64,000 bases of DNA, from the NCBI RefSeq assembly GCF_040546595.1, contig NZ_JBEPOB010000001.1, positions 4,341,001 through 4,405,000 on the forward strand. Reading direction: 5' to 3'. Numbering within the stretch: the stretch's first letter is position 1; every line of letters starts with the position of its first letter. The stretch comes from Bosea sp. OAE506 (lineage in GTDB: Bacteria; Pseudomonadota; Alphaproteobacteria; Rhizobiales; Beijerinckiaceae). Shown here one piece after another: positions 1 through 9,773 of the stretch. A program made the position numbers and the translations under genes. The notes under the pieces are model-generated. The model saw only the letters and a list, made by a program, of their open reading frames with translations. It did no database searches and was not told the origin of the DNA.

Positions 1-290
1 GTTTCACCGAGCTCGCGAAGATAGTCCCAGCCGAAGATGCCGGTGTCGTGCATGTCGTCGAAGGTTAGCTTCACGGCATAGTGACCGACCGGCTCGACCT
101 TGAGGATCTCGACCTCGCGCTTGCCGGGGATGGTCTTCTTCTGCGTCGGGCCATGGCCCTGGACCTCGGCCGAGGGGCTTTCGACCCGCAGCAGCTCCGC
201 GGCCAGCGCGTGGCTCGCGCCATCGTCGAAGCTGACGTGGAGGGTGCGGCGGTCCTTCGAGAGACGGATCTCGGTCGGCCAGGACGACAT
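1..290 (-). CDS. DUF971 domain protein (3' end beyond window)
   Basis: Reading leftward from an ATG at 290-288 gives an uninterrupted protein of at least 96 residues that begins [19 protein letters not shown] and runs off the window edge. The [13 protein letters not shown] and [15 protein letters not shown] segments are typical of the short DUF971 family (the N-terminal domain of gamma-butyrobetaine hydroxylase-like proteins), usually about 110-130 residues, so only a short C-terminal tail should be missing. Its role is not established; relatives often sit near Fe-S or cofactor genes. It is divergent from moaA, and its start codon overlaps the most upstream possible moaA start. Family assignment is secure; function is unknown. 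Confidence 0.8.
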   Translation of the reverse strand, partial: MSSWPTEIRLSKDRRTLHVSFDDGASHALAAELLRVESPSAEVQGHGPTQKKTIPGKREVEILKVEPVGHYAVKLTFDDMHDTGIFGWDYLRELGE

Positions 291-381
291 GATGGACACT
301 CCGCTGGCGGTCCGCGACGATCGCTCCCGCTTGACCTCGGCGGCTGCAATGCCAATGTCTCCGGCTCAACGCAATGCCGGG

Positions 382-1491
382 ATGGGTTTAAGCCTGCCGC
401 AAACCCGGCCACCGAACGGACAGTTGCCGATCGTGCTTCTCGACAGCCCTCTGCCAGATGCCGCCGCACGGCCGGGTATCGCGCCCCTGGCGCGGCCCGT
501 GTTGACCGACCCGTTCGGCCGCGACATCTCCTATCTGCGCATCTCGGTGACGGATCGCTGCGATTTCCGCTGCGTCTACTGCATGTCCGAGGACATGACC
601 TTCCTGCCGAAGCGCGACCTGCTGACGCTCGAGGAAATCGACCGCCTCGCCACGGCCTTCATCGCGCGGGGAACGCGCAAGCTGCGCCTGACCGGCGGCG
701 AGCCGCTGGTGCGGCGCGACGTGATGAGCCTGTTCCGCTCGCTCTCGCGCCACCTGACCTCGGGCGCGCTCGAGGAGCTGACGCTGACCACGAACGGCTC
801 CCTGCTCGACCGCTACGCGCAGGAAATGGCCGATTACGGCGTGCGGCGGATCAACGTCTCGCTCGACACGCTCGACCCCGACAAGTTCCGCCAGATCACG
901 CGCTGGGGCGATCTCGACAAGGTGCTGGGCGGTATCGAGGCAGCCCGCAAGGCGGGAATGCGGGTCAAGATCAACGCGGTTGCGTTGAAGGGCGTCAACG
1001 AGGACGAGATCGAGAGCCTGATGGTCTGGGCTCACGGCCTCGGCATGGATCTGACGCTGATCGAGGTGATGCCGCTCGGCGAGATCGAGCCCGGGCGCAT
1101 CGACCAGTTCCTGCCGCTCTCGGTTGTGCGGGCCCGGCTGATGGACAAGTACAACCTCGTCGAGGACCCCTACCGCACCGGCGGGCCGGCCCGCTATGTC
1201 CGCGTTCAGGAGACCGGCGGGCTCGTCGGCTTCATCACGCCAATGACGCACAACTTCTGCGAGAGCTGCAACCGCGTGCGGCTGACCTGCACGGGCACGC
1301 TCTATATGTGCCTCGGCCAGGAGGATGCCGCCGATCTGCGCGCGCCGCTGCGCGCCTCCGCAGACGACGCGCTTCTGCACAGGGCGATGGAGGAGGCGAT
1401 CGCGCGCAAGCCGAAGGGCCATGACTTCGTCATCGACCGTCGCCGCGCGAAGCCGGCCGTCGGGCGCCATATGAGCGTCACCGGCGGTTGA
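382..1491 (+). CDS. moaA: GTP 3',8-cyclase MoaA
   Basis: Radical-SAM enzyme that, with MoaC, converts GTP to cyclic pyranopterin monophosphate, the first step of molybdenum cofactor synthesis. The N-terminal cluster motif CDFRCVYC (C-x3-C-x2-C) follows SVTDR, the TGGEPL segment is the radical-SAM GGE motif, and the C-terminal cluster cysteines are in [11 protein letters not shown] and LYMC. The protein ends in Gly-Gly, as MoaA proteins do. The frame is open further upstream, with ATGs at 289, 292, 349 and 355. I chose 382 (369 residues) because family members are about 330-370 long and the 289/292 starts would collide with the divergent gene. The cofactor is needed by the nitrate reductase at 39-42 kb. 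Confidence 0.95.
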   Translation: MGLSLPQTRPPNGQLPIVLLDSPLPDAAARPGIAPLARPVLTDPFGRDISYLRISVTDRCDFRCVYCMSEDMTFLPKRDLLTLEEIDRLATAFIARGTRKLRLTGGEPLVRRDVMSLFRSLSRHLTSGALEELTLTTNGSLLDRYAQEMADYGVRRINVSLDTLDPDKFRQITRWGDLDKVLGGIEAARKAGMRVKINAVALKGVNEDEIESLMVWAHGLGMDLTLIEVMPLGEIEPGRIDQFLPLSVVRARLMDKYNLVEDPYRTGGPARYVRVQETGGLVGFITPMTHNFCESCNRVRLTCTGTLYMCLGQEDAADLRAPLRASADDALLHRAMEEAIARKPKGHDFVIDRRRAKPAVGRHMSVTGG

Positions 1492-1609
1492 GGGCGATTT
1501 TCCGGCCTGGAAACCAAGCGCGACGGGGCTTTTGCCTGACGTTGCGGCGCCTTGACGCGTCGCGGCAAAGCCCCGACCTTGGTTCCGTGGTGGAGGTTGC
1601 GAGCGTCCG

Positions 1610-2197
1610 ATGATCAGGAGCCTGTGGTCCCGGCTGCGTTCGGCCGGGCAATCCGTCTGGCATTTCGTGCTCGAGACGCAGATTGCGCGGCTCGCGATCA
1701 TCGCGCGACGGCTCTGGCCGGACCTCAAGCTCCCGTCGGCACTCGTCGCGCTGCTGGTTTGCGGGTGCCTCGCTCTGGCCCTCTCGACTGCCTGGACCGT
1801 CCATCTGACGCTGTTGCCGGCCTCCCCCACCGGGATCGGGGCCTGGCTCGCCGCCGCTATTGCCTTCTTGCTCGTTCTCGAACTCGCCGCCCTGGCGGCC
1901 ACGGCGGGCCTTGGCCTGACCCTGCAGCTCGCGCGCGATCTCGGCCGCCACCGGATCGCGGCCCTTCTGGCGCTGGCGACATTTCTGGCCGTCGCCGTCA
2001 CGCTGCTGCGGCTGAATGCCGGCGATGCGCTCGGCGGCGACGCCGCGGCGACCTTCGGCATCACGGCCGTTCTGCTCGCGCTGACGGTCTGGTTCGAGCG
2101 TCGCTACCGCAACCCCGGCTGGCGGCGCTTCCGCGATTTCCATGTCGATGTCGTCGAGGCGCGGCGCTTCCTGATGCGAGAGGCCCATGGCGTCTGA
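1610..2197 (+). CDS. Hypothetical membrane protein (first of three-gene cluster)
   Basis: A 195-residue protein I do not recognise. A basic N-terminus (about residues 1-45) is followed by roughly four hydrophobic segments (about 46-66, 77-100, 115-133 and 145-162). An amphipathic, Arg-rich C-terminus contains ERRYRNPGWRRFRDFHVDVVEARR. It probably sits in the inner membrane with both ends cytoplasmic. Its last 11 bases overlap the start of the next gene, so the two are likely translated together. No enzymatic motif is visible. Confidence 0.65.
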   Translation: MIRSLWSRLRSAGQSVWHFVLETQIARLAIIARRLWPDLKLPSALVALLVCGCLALALSTAWTVHLTLLPASPTGIGAWLAAAIAFLLVLELAALAATAGLGLTLQLARDLGRHRIAALLALATFLAVAVTLLRLNAGDALGGDAAATFGITAVLLALTVWFERRYRNPGWRRFRDFHVDVVEARRFLMREAHGV

Positions 2198-3644
2198 CCG
2201 CGGCACGGCCGGCGCGATTCCGCCGATCACCGCCCATCACCTCGCCGAGGTGGTGCAGGCCGGCCATCACGGCGCCCGCGACGCGCTGGACAACCAGCCG
2301 CCCGCGAGTTCCGCTTCGCCCTCGCAGACGGAGCTGACGCTGCTCTCGCGCGTCATCGAACTGTTCACCGCGATCCGGCAGGAGGCTTCCGCGACGCTCA
2401 ACGGCCTCGGGGCCGAGATCGCCGCGCGGCGGGAGCAGTTCACGCAGGAGCGCTATGAGGGCCGCATCCGCTCGATCGAGGCCGCGATGCGCGCGCTGCT
2501 CAACCGCCATGGCGGAGAGCTGGAGCAGCGCGTCTACGACGCGCTGAAGGCGAAGCGCGAATACGAGTTCTTCAACTACACCCACAGGCGATCGGCCGAC
2601 CCGAAGGTCGACAAATGGCAGTTCATCCTGCTGTTCCTGATCGTGCCGCTGACGCTGGAGAGCCTGCTGAACGGCAATTTCTTCGCGGAGGCCAGCGAGT
2701 TCGGTCTCGTCGGTGGCGCGGCGACAGCCGTCATCATCTCGGCGCTCAACATCGCGCTGGGCTTCCTGACGGGGCTCGGGCCGGCGCGCTACTGCCAGCA
2801 TGTGCGCCCGTCGCATCTGCTGTGGGCCCTGCCCGCCTATGTCGCGCTGATCGTCCTGATCGTGATGTTCAACCTCGCCGTCGGGCATTACCGCGAGATG
2901 CTGATCGCGACGCCCGATGCCCGCTCGCTGCAGGTCCTGCCGCGGCTGATGGCGGATCCCTTCGCGATCACCGAGCTGAAATCGGCGGCGCTCGTTATCA
3001 TCGGCTGCCTGGTCGCCTTCGCCGCGGCGGTGAAGGGCTATTCCGCCTTCGGGACCTATCCCGGCCATGGCGCCGCCTATCAGCGCTGGCGCCAGCGCTG
3101 GAGCGCGGTGGAGGAGGAGCGGCGCCGGCTCGATGCCGAGCTCTTGCCCGAGCTGGAGACGGTGCGCTCGCGCATCGACGGCTTCAAGGAGGACTGCGCC
3201 CGCGAAAGCACCCGCCTGCAGGCCGTGAAGGCCGCCGCCGACGAGGCGCGCGACCTCTATGGAGCCCGACTGACCCAGCTGCGCACGGCGAAGGATGCCG
3301 CGCTGATGCAGTACCGCGAGGCCAATCTGCGGGTGCGGACGGACATACCGCCGGCCTATTTCTCGCAGAACCTCAACGTGTCCGAGATCGACCAGCCGGT
3401 GGCGCTGGCCGAATATGCGGCGCTGCGGGCCGCGATCGACGATTTCGAACGTCAGCTCGCCACGATGCCGGCGCTGGTGGAAGCCAAGCTGCGCGAGCAG
3501 CTCGCCCTGGTGCGGGGGCTCGACCTGGCCGGGGAAATCGAGCGGCTGAAGGCGCGCGCCGCCGAGGCCGGGCGCGACGCCTTCGAGCAGGACGAGGCGA
3601 CGCGTCGCCAGATCCGGGACGAGTTCGCCGCCGCCCCGCGCTGA
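2187..3644 (+). CDS. Hypothetical membrane protein with long coiled-coil tail
   Basis: A 485-residue protein I do not recognise. Residues about 45-130 are predicted helical and charged. Four hydrophobic segments follow (about 145-165, 175-198, 208-232 and 267-290). The last 180 residues are Glu/Arg/Ala-rich with heptad-like spacing (VEEERRRLDAELLPELE, AAADEARDLYGARL), suggesting a long cytoplasmic coiled coil. Overlap with the upstream gene and a 113-base gap to the downstream von Willebrand-like gene suggest one unit. The arrangement of membrane helices plus a coiled coil resembles scaffold or motor-type membrane proteins in outline only; no MotA/TolQ signature is evident. Confidence 0.65.
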   Translation: MASDRGTAGAIPPITAHHLAEVVQAGHHGARDALDNQPPASSASPSQTELTLLSRVIELFTAIRQEASATLNGLGAEIAARREQFTQERYEGRIRSIEAAMRALLNRHGGELEQRVYDALKAKREYEFFNYTHRRSADPKVDKWQFILLFLIVPLTLESLLNGNFFAEASEFGLVGGAATAVIISALNIALGFLTGLGPARYCQHVRPSHLLWALPAYVALIVLIVMFNLAVGHYREMLIATPDARSLQVLPRLMADPFAITELKSAALVIIGCLVAFAAAVKGYSAFGTYPGHGAAYQRWRQRWSAVEEERRRLDAELLPELETVRSRIDGFKEDCARESTRLQAVKAAADEARDLYGARLTQLRTAKDAALMQYREANLRVRTDIPPAYFSQNLNVSEIDQPVALAEYAALRAAIDDFERQLATMPALVEAKLREQLALVRGLDLAGEIERLKARAAEAGRDAFEQDEATRRQIRDEFAAAPR

Positions 3645-3757
3645 TCCACAGGCCGTGGCGCCGCGCAGGACCGCTCGGGTGACGCCGCCGCCCGCCCCGG
3701 CTAGACAGCCCCCGTAGCGCAGGCCCGCGCCCAGAGACGAAAGAAGACGAACGGCCG

Positions 3758-4522
3758 ATGAAGAGCGAAAGCTGGGCGATCGTCGCCTCCATCCTCGCCG
3801 GCGTGGCGCTGGTCGGCTTCTTCGCCGCGCCCTCGCTGCTCAAGGGTCCGCCGCGGGACCCCGACAGCCTGTGCCTGAAGACGGGCGCCATCGGACACAC
3901 GCTGGTCCTGGTCGACAAGAGCGATCCGTGGAGCGAGGTGCAGTCCGGACGGCTGAAACGGCTGGTCAAGCAGATCGGCGAGACCCTGCCCGCCGACCGG
4001 ATGCTCTCGATCTATGTCTTCAAGGACGTGTTCGAGCCCGGCTTCCCGCCGCTGCTGTCGCTGTGCAATCCCGGACGGACCGCCAGCGAACTGATCGGCA
4101 ATCCCCGCCGCGACTATCTGCGCTGGGTCGAGAAATTCGGCCGTCCGCTCGACGAGGCCCTGTCGGTGCTGACCCAGCCGGCGAAGGGCAATCTCTCGCC
4201 GATCGTCGAGGCGGTGGGCGACGTCGCCTCGCGACCCGAGACGCGCGTGCGCGAAGGCGATAAGGCGCTCGTGCTCGTCTCGGACATGCTGCAGAACTCC
4301 GGGCAGTTCACGTTCTTCGGCTCCGCGCCGGGAGCGCGCGATGGCGAGCGGCTGAAGCGCCTCGTCGGAAAGGTCTGGCAGGATTCGGACGCCCGCAGCT
4401 GGCAGCTCCAGGTCCATCAGGTCCAGGGCGTCTATGAGCCGCAGCGGCTCGAACAGGCCAGCACCCTCTGGCAGCAGGCGTTGCGCGGCTCGGGCATTCC
4501 CTTCGTCTGGGAGCGCCTCTAG
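3758..4522 (+). CDS. Membrane-anchored von Willebrand A-like protein
   Basis: A 254-residue protein with one N-terminal membrane segment (about residues 7-25), then a soluble domain. The segment GHTLVLVDKSDPWSEVQ looks like the first strand and a degenerate metal-binding motif (DKSDP in place of DxSxS) of a von Willebrand factor A fold. KALVLVSDMLQNS resembles a later strand with an acidic residue. This is inference from strand pattern only. It closes the three-gene set begun at 1610. No function can be assigned. Confidence 0.6.
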   Translation: MKSESWAIVASILAGVALVGFFAAPSLLKGPPRDPDSLCLKTGAIGHTLVLVDKSDPWSEVQSGRLKRLVKQIGETLPADRMLSIYVFKDVFEPGFPPLLSLCNPGRTASELIGNPRRDYLRWVEKFGRPLDEALSVLTQPAKGNLSPIVEAVGDVASRPETRVREGDKALVLVSDMLQNSGQFTFFGSAPGARDGERLKRLVGKVWQDSDARSWQLQVHQVQGVYEPQRLEQASTLWQQALRGSGIPFVWERL

Positions 4523-4533
4523 AGCCCGGCGCG

Positions 4534-6348
4534 CTACATCCGGTAGGCCATGCGCACGCCGCCCCAGTGGCGGCCGTTGATACGGACCGGCGCATCGACC
4601 TCGCGGACGATCTCGGTCACGCCGCCGCCCATATCGCGCAGATAGGACTGGACGAGGAAAGGCCGCACCGAGCGCGCCGCCGCGATACCGGCGCGGTCGT
4701 CGAAGATGCGCCGGTTGCGGGAATGCGCGGCGTTCCAGACCGGATCGCCCGGCCGCTGCGGCATCGCATAGGCCGTGTTGTGCACGGGGATGAAGCCGTT
4801 GCGGTCGATCGGCACGGTGAAGAGCAACCGCGGATCGCGCGCCACCGTCCGGGCCAGGAGCGGCGGGAGGATCTGCTCCAGCACCGGCAGGGCGCGGTTG
4901 CGCACCTGCTGCGGGTCCGTGTCCGGCATGGCGACATAGTCGACGTCGAACAGATCGGCCTCTGTCAGCTGCTTGCTCGCCAGCGCCTCGGCGAAGCAGG
5001 CCACGACCTCGGCGGCGAAGCCCTGGGCCCGGTCGATCAGCGGACGGTAGCCCGTCTCGATCGACCCGATCATCTCGTCGAGCTGCGCCGCCTGGTCGTC
5101 GAGTTGACGGTCGAAGGCCATGTGAAGGCCGAGATCGGTTGCGGCGGCCATGCGGCAGGGCATCGGCGGAAGGTCAGCGATCTCGATCGTGCCGCGCAAT
5201 CCCGGGACAAGGTTGCGCCCATCCGGCCGCACGATCAGAACGCCACCGCGGCCGAGATCGATGGTGTGGCTGGTGAAATCGTCGGGGCCCAGCTTCGCCT
5301 TGACCACATGCTCGACCGGGAATCGGTCATGGACGCGGCGGTCGGCAAAGGAGGAGTGGCGAAGAGTCGGAATGAAGCGCCGCAGCATCCCGTCCGCCAG
5401 GCTCGCGCCCTTGGCGGTCGCCCGACGGGCATTGGCACTCTCGGTCGCCGCCGAGAGCGCGACGCGGTCGATCTCCTCGACACGCTGCACCACCGTGTCG
5501 ACGAAGCGCGCGGTCTCGCCGGCGTTCCGGGACAGCTCGGCGGTTGCGGTCGCCTGTTCCTGAGAGGCGTTGCCGATGGCGGCGATGACCGGGTTCACGT
5601 CCCGGACCATCTGCAGCGCGTCCGTGACGATGGCCGCAGAGCCATGGGCGGCCTGGGTGAGGCGGTCGACGCGGTTGCGGATGTTCTCCACCGCCTCACG
5701 TACCTCGACCGAGAGGACCTTGACCTCCTGGGCGACGACGCCGAAGCCGCGGCCGGCCTCGCCGGCACGCGCCGCCTCGATCGAGGCGTTGAGCGCCAGC
5801 AGATTGGTCTGGCGGGCGATCTCGGCAATGGAATCGACGATCCCGCGGATCTCGGCCGTCGCGATGGCGAGGCCGGTCATCATCTCGGTGGCCTCGCCCG
5901 CCCGCGTGGCGGCGGCGTCGAGCCGGTCGCGGGCATGGTTCATCGAGGAGCCGATCTGCCCGGCGGCATCCGACACCTGACGCGAGGCCGTGACGAGGGC
6001 GGCCGAATTGGCGCTCGCGGTGGCGGTGGCCTCGCGCATGCCGAGCACGCGCTCATGGATCACGCTGGAGCGCGTCTCGGATTCGGTGGAGTAGTGCTCG
6101 GCCTCGCCGAGATCGGCGGCAAGGCGGCGCATCGCGGCCACGACGTCCTGTTCGAGGACGGCGACGGCCTCGCGATCGACGGTATCCGTGGTTGCAACGG
6201 CCAATGCGGGGCCGGCCGCGGGCGGCGACGCCCCAGCCGAAACGGGGTCGTCGGCGTCCGTCCGGCTTCGACCGCTCAGCCAGCGTCGAACCCTTCGGTG
6301 CATCACCCCACCCAGTTCCTCAAGCCATGCCCTGTTATGGTCGGACAT
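4534..6348 (-). CDS. Soluble methyl-accepting chemotaxis protein with PilZ domain
   Basis: Chemoreceptor-type signalling protein of 604 residues, starting [14 protein letters not shown] at 6348. It has no transmembrane segment, so it should be cytoplasmic. The kinase-control tip is clear at about residues 180-215 ([31 protein letters not shown]). A PilZ-like region follows at about 335-410 ([11 protein letters not shown] and [10 protein letters not shown], matching RxxxR and a D-x-G-x-x-G variant), suggesting cyclic-di-GMP input. The last 150 residues contain [26 protein letters not shown] and RDMGGGV, a module seen in other chemoreceptors. The frame stays open to 7731, but that extension lies opposite the oxidase gene and is not coding. 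Confidence 0.88.
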   Translation of the reverse strand: MSDHNRAWLEELGGVMHRRVRRWLSGRSRTDADDPVSAGASPPAAGPALAVATTDTVDREAVAVLEQDVVAAMRRLAADLGEAEHYSTESETRSSVIHERVLGMREATATASANSAALVTASRQVSDAAGQIGSSMNHARDRLDAAATRAGEATEMMTGLAIATAEIRGIVDSIAEIARQTNLLALNASIEAARAGEAGRGFGVVAQEVKVLSVEVREAVENIRNRVDRLTQAAHGSAAIVTDALQMVRDVNPVIAAIGNASQEQATATAELSRNAGETARFVDTVVQRVEEIDRVALSAATESANARRATAKGASLADGMLRRFIPTLRHSSFADRRVHDRFPVEHVVKAKLGPDDFTSHTIDLGRGGVLIVRPDGRNLVPGLRGTIEIADLPPMPCRMAAATDLGLHMAFDRQLDDQAAQLDEMIGSIETGYRPLIDRAQGFAAEVVACFAEALASKQLTEADLFDVDYVAMPDTDPQQVRNRALPVLEQILPPLLARTVARDPRLLFTVPIDRNGFIPVHNTAYAMPQRPGDPVWNAAHSRNRRIFDDRAGIAAARSVRPFLVQSYLRDMGGGVTEIVREVDAPVRINGRHWGGVRMAYRM

Positions 6349-6501
6349 CGTTAACAAAGGCTCACCACCATGCCGCGACGGGCCGCCCTGCACGGGCGAG
6401 CATGGACCGTCGCGGCGCGTCGGGTTAAGGCTCGGGACGCGGCTTGCCTGCCGCTCCCGTCGATCCCTCCCCTCCCGCATCACCTGCCGAGCGAACCTCC
6501 G

Positions 6502-7641
6502 ATGAACAGCAACAGCTATGACGTGATCGTCGCAGGTGTCGGCGCCATGGGCTCGGCCGCCTGCTGGCATTTGGCGCAGCGCGGCCTGCGCGTCCTGGGG
6601 CTGGAGCGCTTCGATCTCGGCCACACGATGGGCTCCTCGCACGGGCTGACACGGATCATCCGGCTGGCCTATTTCGAGGGCTCGAAATATGTGCCGATCG
6701 TCCAGCGCGCGCATGAACTCTGGCGGAAGACGGGCGATGAGGCCGGTCTGAAGCTGCTGCATGTCACCGGCTCGCTCGATCTCGCGCCGGCCGGCGCCGG
6801 CCAGGTCGAATCCTCGCTGCAATCCTGCCTGGACCATGGGCTCGAGCACGAGCAGCTCGACGCGAAGGAGCTCGCGCGGCGCTTTCCGGGCTTCACCCTG
6901 CCATCGGGCCATATCGGGCTTTGGCAGCCGGGCGGCGGCTTCGTCGCCTCCGAGAAGGCGATCTTCGCCCATGTCGGCCTCGCCCAGTCGCGCGGCGCCG
7001 AGATCCGCACCAACGAGCCGATGCTCGACTGGTCGCCGACCGCCGATGGCGGGGTGACGGTGCGGACGGCGCGCGGCACCTACAGCGCCGGACGGCTGGT
7101 TATCACCTCGGGCGGCTGGATCGCCGATGCCGTGCCTTCGCTGGCGCAGACGGTGACGACGGTGCGCCAGGCGATCGGCTGGTTCACCACCCGCAAGCCC
7201 GAGCTCTACCGCGAAGGCGTCTTTCCGGTCTTCATCCTCACCGTTGAGGAAGGCAATTTCTACGGCTTCCCGCTCTACGAGCATCCCGGCTTCAAGCTCG
7301 GCGGGCCACATTTCGGACGCGAGCCGATGGATCCGCGCGAGGACGACCGCACGCCGAGCCCGCGCCAGGTCGAGCTGATCCGCGCCTGCCTCGCCCGCTA
7401 TCTGCCGGATGCGGCGGGCGAACCGCTGACGCTGAAGGGCTGCCTCTACAGCGTGACGCCGGACGAGGATTTCATCATCGACAGCGTGCCCGGCGTGCCG
7501 CAGGCGGTCTTCGCCTCCTGCTGCTCGGGGCACGGCTTCAAATTCGCCAGCGCGATCGGCGAGATCCTGGCCGATCTCTCCGACAGCGGGCAATCGCGCT
7601 TCGACCTCGCGCCCTTCTCGCTGGCGCGCTTCGCGGCCTGA
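6502..7641 (+). CDS. Sarcosine oxidase / N-methyl-L-tryptophan oxidase-like flavoenzyme
   Basis: FAD-dependent amine oxidase of the DAO family, 379 residues, close in length to monomeric sarcosine oxidase and SolA. The dinucleotide-binding motif is at the N-terminus ([21 protein letters not shown]), followed by [21 protein letters not shown], the family's FAD-contact region. [20 protein letters not shown] near the C-terminus fits the segment carrying the covalent-FAD cysteine of monomeric sarcosine oxidases. It should oxidise an N-methyl amino acid to the free amino acid, formaldehyde and peroxide; the exact substrate is not readable. The start at 6502 places the Rossmann motif at residue 7. 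It is followed after 19 bases by an exporter gene. Confidence 0.85.
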   Translation: MNSNSYDVIVAGVGAMGSAACWHLAQRGLRVLGLERFDLGHTMGSSHGLTRIIRLAYFEGSKYVPIVQRAHELWRKTGDEAGLKLLHVTGSLDLAPAGAGQVESSLQSCLDHGLEHEQLDAKELARRFPGFTLPSGHIGLWQPGGGFVASEKAIFAHVGLAQSRGAEIRTNEPMLDWSPTADGGVTVRTARGTYSAGRLVITSGGWIADAVPSLAQTVTTVRQAIGWFTTRKPELYREGVFPVFILTVEEGNFYGFPLYEHPGFKLGGPHFGREPMDPREDDRTPSPRQVELIRACLARYLPDAAGEPLTLKGCLYSVTPDEDFIIDSVPGVPQAVFASCCSGHGFKFASAIGEILADLSDSGQSRFDLAPFSLARFAA

Positions 7642-7660
7642 GACGAAAGAACCGAGCCGC

Positions 7661-8563
7661 GTGGCCAGCCCCGAGCAGAACCGAAGCGGCATCATCGCCA
7701 TGCTGGCCGCGATGGCGCTCTTCGTCTGCAACGACGCGCTGATGAAACTCGCCCGTGAGGTCTATCCGGCCGGCCAGGCGATCACGCTGCGCACGGGCTT
7801 TGCGCTGCTGAGCGCGCTCAGCCTCGTCATTCTGTTCAAGGAAGGCCCCAAGCTGCGGCTGGCGTTCCGGCCGATCGTGCTGCTGCGCGGGCTGATCGAT
7901 GCCGGCGTGACGCTGACCTTCATCTGGGCGCTGGCCGAGATGCCCTTGGCGGACGTGACCGCCATCCTGCTGGCATCGCCGATCATCATCGTGGTTCTGG
8001 CCGTGGTGCTGCGGATCGAGCGCGTCGGCTGGCGCAGGACGCTGGCTGTCTTCCTCGGCTTCTGTGGCGTGCTGGTCGTGCTGCGGCCTGCGACGGATTC
8101 CTTCAACGCCGCGGCCCTCGTCGCCCTGATCAGCGCCGCCATGGCCGCCGCGCGCGACCTGCTGACCCGGCGGATCGGCAACGAGATCCCCTCCACGGTG
8201 ATCGCGCTGATGACGACGGCGATCGTCGGCCTCGTCGCCTGTGCGTATGGGTTCTTCGAGGTCTGGCAGCCGGTCTGGCGGCGCGAGACGGGCTATGTCG
8301 CGGCCGCGGCCGCATTGATGACCGCGGGCAGCATCTGCATCATCAGCGCTTACCGCAACACCGATGTCGGGGTCGTCTCGGGCTACCGCTATTCGGTCGT
8401 CATCCTGGCGGTGATCATGGGCTATGCCGTCTGGGGCCATGTGCCCGATGCGCTGGCGGGGCTCGGCATTGCGATGATCGTGGCGAGCGGGCTCTACACC
8501 ATGCACCGGCAGCGGGTCGTGCCGCAGTCCCAGCTCAAGCTGCCGAGCACGCCCCCGACATGA
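7661..8563 (+). CDS. EamA/DMT-family transporter
   Basis: A 300-residue inner-membrane protein with about ten hydrophobic helices in two EamA repeats of five. The N-terminal [21 protein letters not shown] segment and the mid-protein RKTLAV-like region ([23 protein letters not shown]) are characteristic of drug/metabolite transporters. Translation starts with GTG at 7661. Its stop overlaps the ATG of the next gene (ATGA), so the pair is coupled. The cargo is unknown; export of small metabolites or amino acids is typical of the family. Confidence 0.85.
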   Translation: MASPEQNRSGIIAMLAAMALFVCNDALMKLAREVYPAGQAITLRTGFALLSALSLVILFKEGPKLRLAFRPIVLLRGLIDAGVTLTFIWALAEMPLADVTAILLASPIIIVVLAVVLRIERVGWRRTLAVFLGFCGVLVVLRPATDSFNAAALVALISAAMAAARDLLTRRIGNEIPSTVIALMTTAIVGLVACAYGFFEVWQPVWRRETGYVAAAAALMTAGSICIISAYRNTDVGVVSGYRYSVVILAVIMGYAVWGHVPDALAGLGIAMIVASGLYTMHRQRVVPQSQLKLPSTPPT

Positions 8564-9750
8564 ACGCCAGCGCCCTCAAGCCGACCCTCACCGTCCTGGT
8601 CGCGATGTCGGCTCTGCAGCCGATCGCGCTCAACCTGCTTGCCCCCGCCGCACCGGCGCTGTCGCGCCATTTCGGCTCGAGCTACGCCACGATCCAGCTT
8701 GCACTGACCTTCTTCCTCGTCGCCGTCGCGCTGACCCAGCTCGTCAGCGGCCCCCTCTCCGACCGGTTCGGCCGGCGGCCCTGCGTCAATGCCGGCATCG
8801 TGCTCTTCATCGCCGGCTCGGTGCTCGGGGCGCTCGCTCCCTCGATCGAGGTGCTGCTGCTGGCCCGCGTGCTGGAAGGCGCAGGCTCGGGCTCCGTCTT
8901 CGCGCTGTCGCGCGCCATCATCCGCGACACCGCAAGCCGCGACGAGGCGGCCAGCCAGATCGCCACGGTGACGATGGTGATGGTGGTCGCACCGATGATC
9001 GCGCCCTGGCTCGGCGGGCAGATCGAGACGGCGCTGGGCTGGCGGATGATCCTCTGGTTCATGGCGGCGAGCGGCGTGGTCACGCTGATGCTGACACTCG
9101 CCCGCCTTCCCGAGACCGCGCCGAACCTGGGGCAGCGCACGCCGCTGCTGGGGGTCTTTCGGGCTTTCCCCGAGCTGATAACCAACCGCGTTTTCGTCCT
9201 CAACGTGGTGGCCGTCTCGACCAGTTCGGCGACCTTCTTCGCCTTCATCGCGGCAGCGCCCTATATCGTCGTCGAGACGATGGGGCGCGGCAGCGACACC
9301 TATGGCGCCTTCTTCATCCTCAATGCTGCGGGATACATGGTCGGCAACTTCGCGATGGCGCGGCTGGTGGTCAAAATCGGCGCGCCGCGCATGGTGCGGC
9401 TGGGGCTCGTCATTTCTTCGATCGCGATGACCGTCGCGGTGCCGTTGTCGCTGAGCCCCGCCTGGTCGCCGCTGATGCTGTTCCTGCCGCTCGCGATCAA
9501 CTCGATCGGCAACGGCATGACGATCCCCGGTTCGACGGCGGAGGCGCTCTCCGCCAGACCGGAACTCGCCGGGTCGGCCGCCGGCCTGATGGGCGCGATC
9601 CAGCTCGGGCTCAGCGCGCTGATGACGGTGCTGATCAGCTGGCTGGTGACGATCTGGCCACCCTCGCTGGTGGTGCTGATGTGGGTTCTGACCCTGACCG
9701 GACTCGTGGCGGTCTATTTCGGCCGGCGTGGCACGAGCCCACGCCGCTGA
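8560..9750 (+). CDS. MFS drug resistance transporter, Bcr/CflA type
   Basis: A 396-residue major facilitator protein with twelve predicted membrane segments. The loop 2-3 signature DRFGRRPCVNAG (motif A) and ARVLEGAGSGSVFALSRAIIRD match the Bcr/CflA group of proton-driven exporters (bicyclomycin, chloramphenicol and similar). The start overlaps the preceding EamA gene by four bases. Both transporters may be co-transcribed with the upstream oxidase. Substrate cannot be inferred from sequence. Confidence 0.87.
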   Translation: MNASALKPTLTVLVAMSALQPIALNLLAPAAPALSRHFGSSYATIQLALTFFLVAVALTQLVSGPLSDRFGRRPCVNAGIVLFIAGSVLGALAPSIEVLLLARVLEGAGSGSVFALSRAIIRDTASRDEAASQIATVTMVMVVAPMIAPWLGGQIETALGWRMILWFMAASGVVTLMLTLARLPETAPNLGQRTPLLGVFRAFPELITNRVFVLNVVAVSTSSATFFAFIAAAPYIVVETMGRGSDTYGAFFILNAAGYMVGNFAMARLVVKIGAPRMVRLGLVISSIAMTVAVPLSLSPAWSPLMLFLPLAINSIGNGMTIPGSTAEALSARPELAGSAAGLMGAIQLGLSALMTVLISWLVTIWPPSLVVLMWVLTLTGLVAVYFGRRGTSPRR

Positions 9751-9773
9751 CGCGGCGCGGGCTAGCCATATCC

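Noticed and set aside
388..2064. A 558-codon minus-strand frame opposite moaA and the first hypothetical gene
   Set aside because: MoaA motifs on the plus strand are unambiguous; the mirror frame has low-complexity basic/acidic composition.
1610..4522. Zorya- or TolQ/MotA-like defence system
   Set aside because: No MotA/ZorB signature, no helicase or nuclease; only a loose similarity of architecture.
4567..6354. A 595-codon open frame antisense to the chemoreceptor gene
   Set aside because: Arg/Gly/His-rich composition without recognisable domain; it is the mirror of a well-supported gene, as is normal at this GC content.
6349..7731. N-terminal extension of the chemoreceptor frame to 7731
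   Set aside because: It lies opposite the oxidase gene and encodes no recognisable domain; the ATG at 6348 gives a sensible protein.
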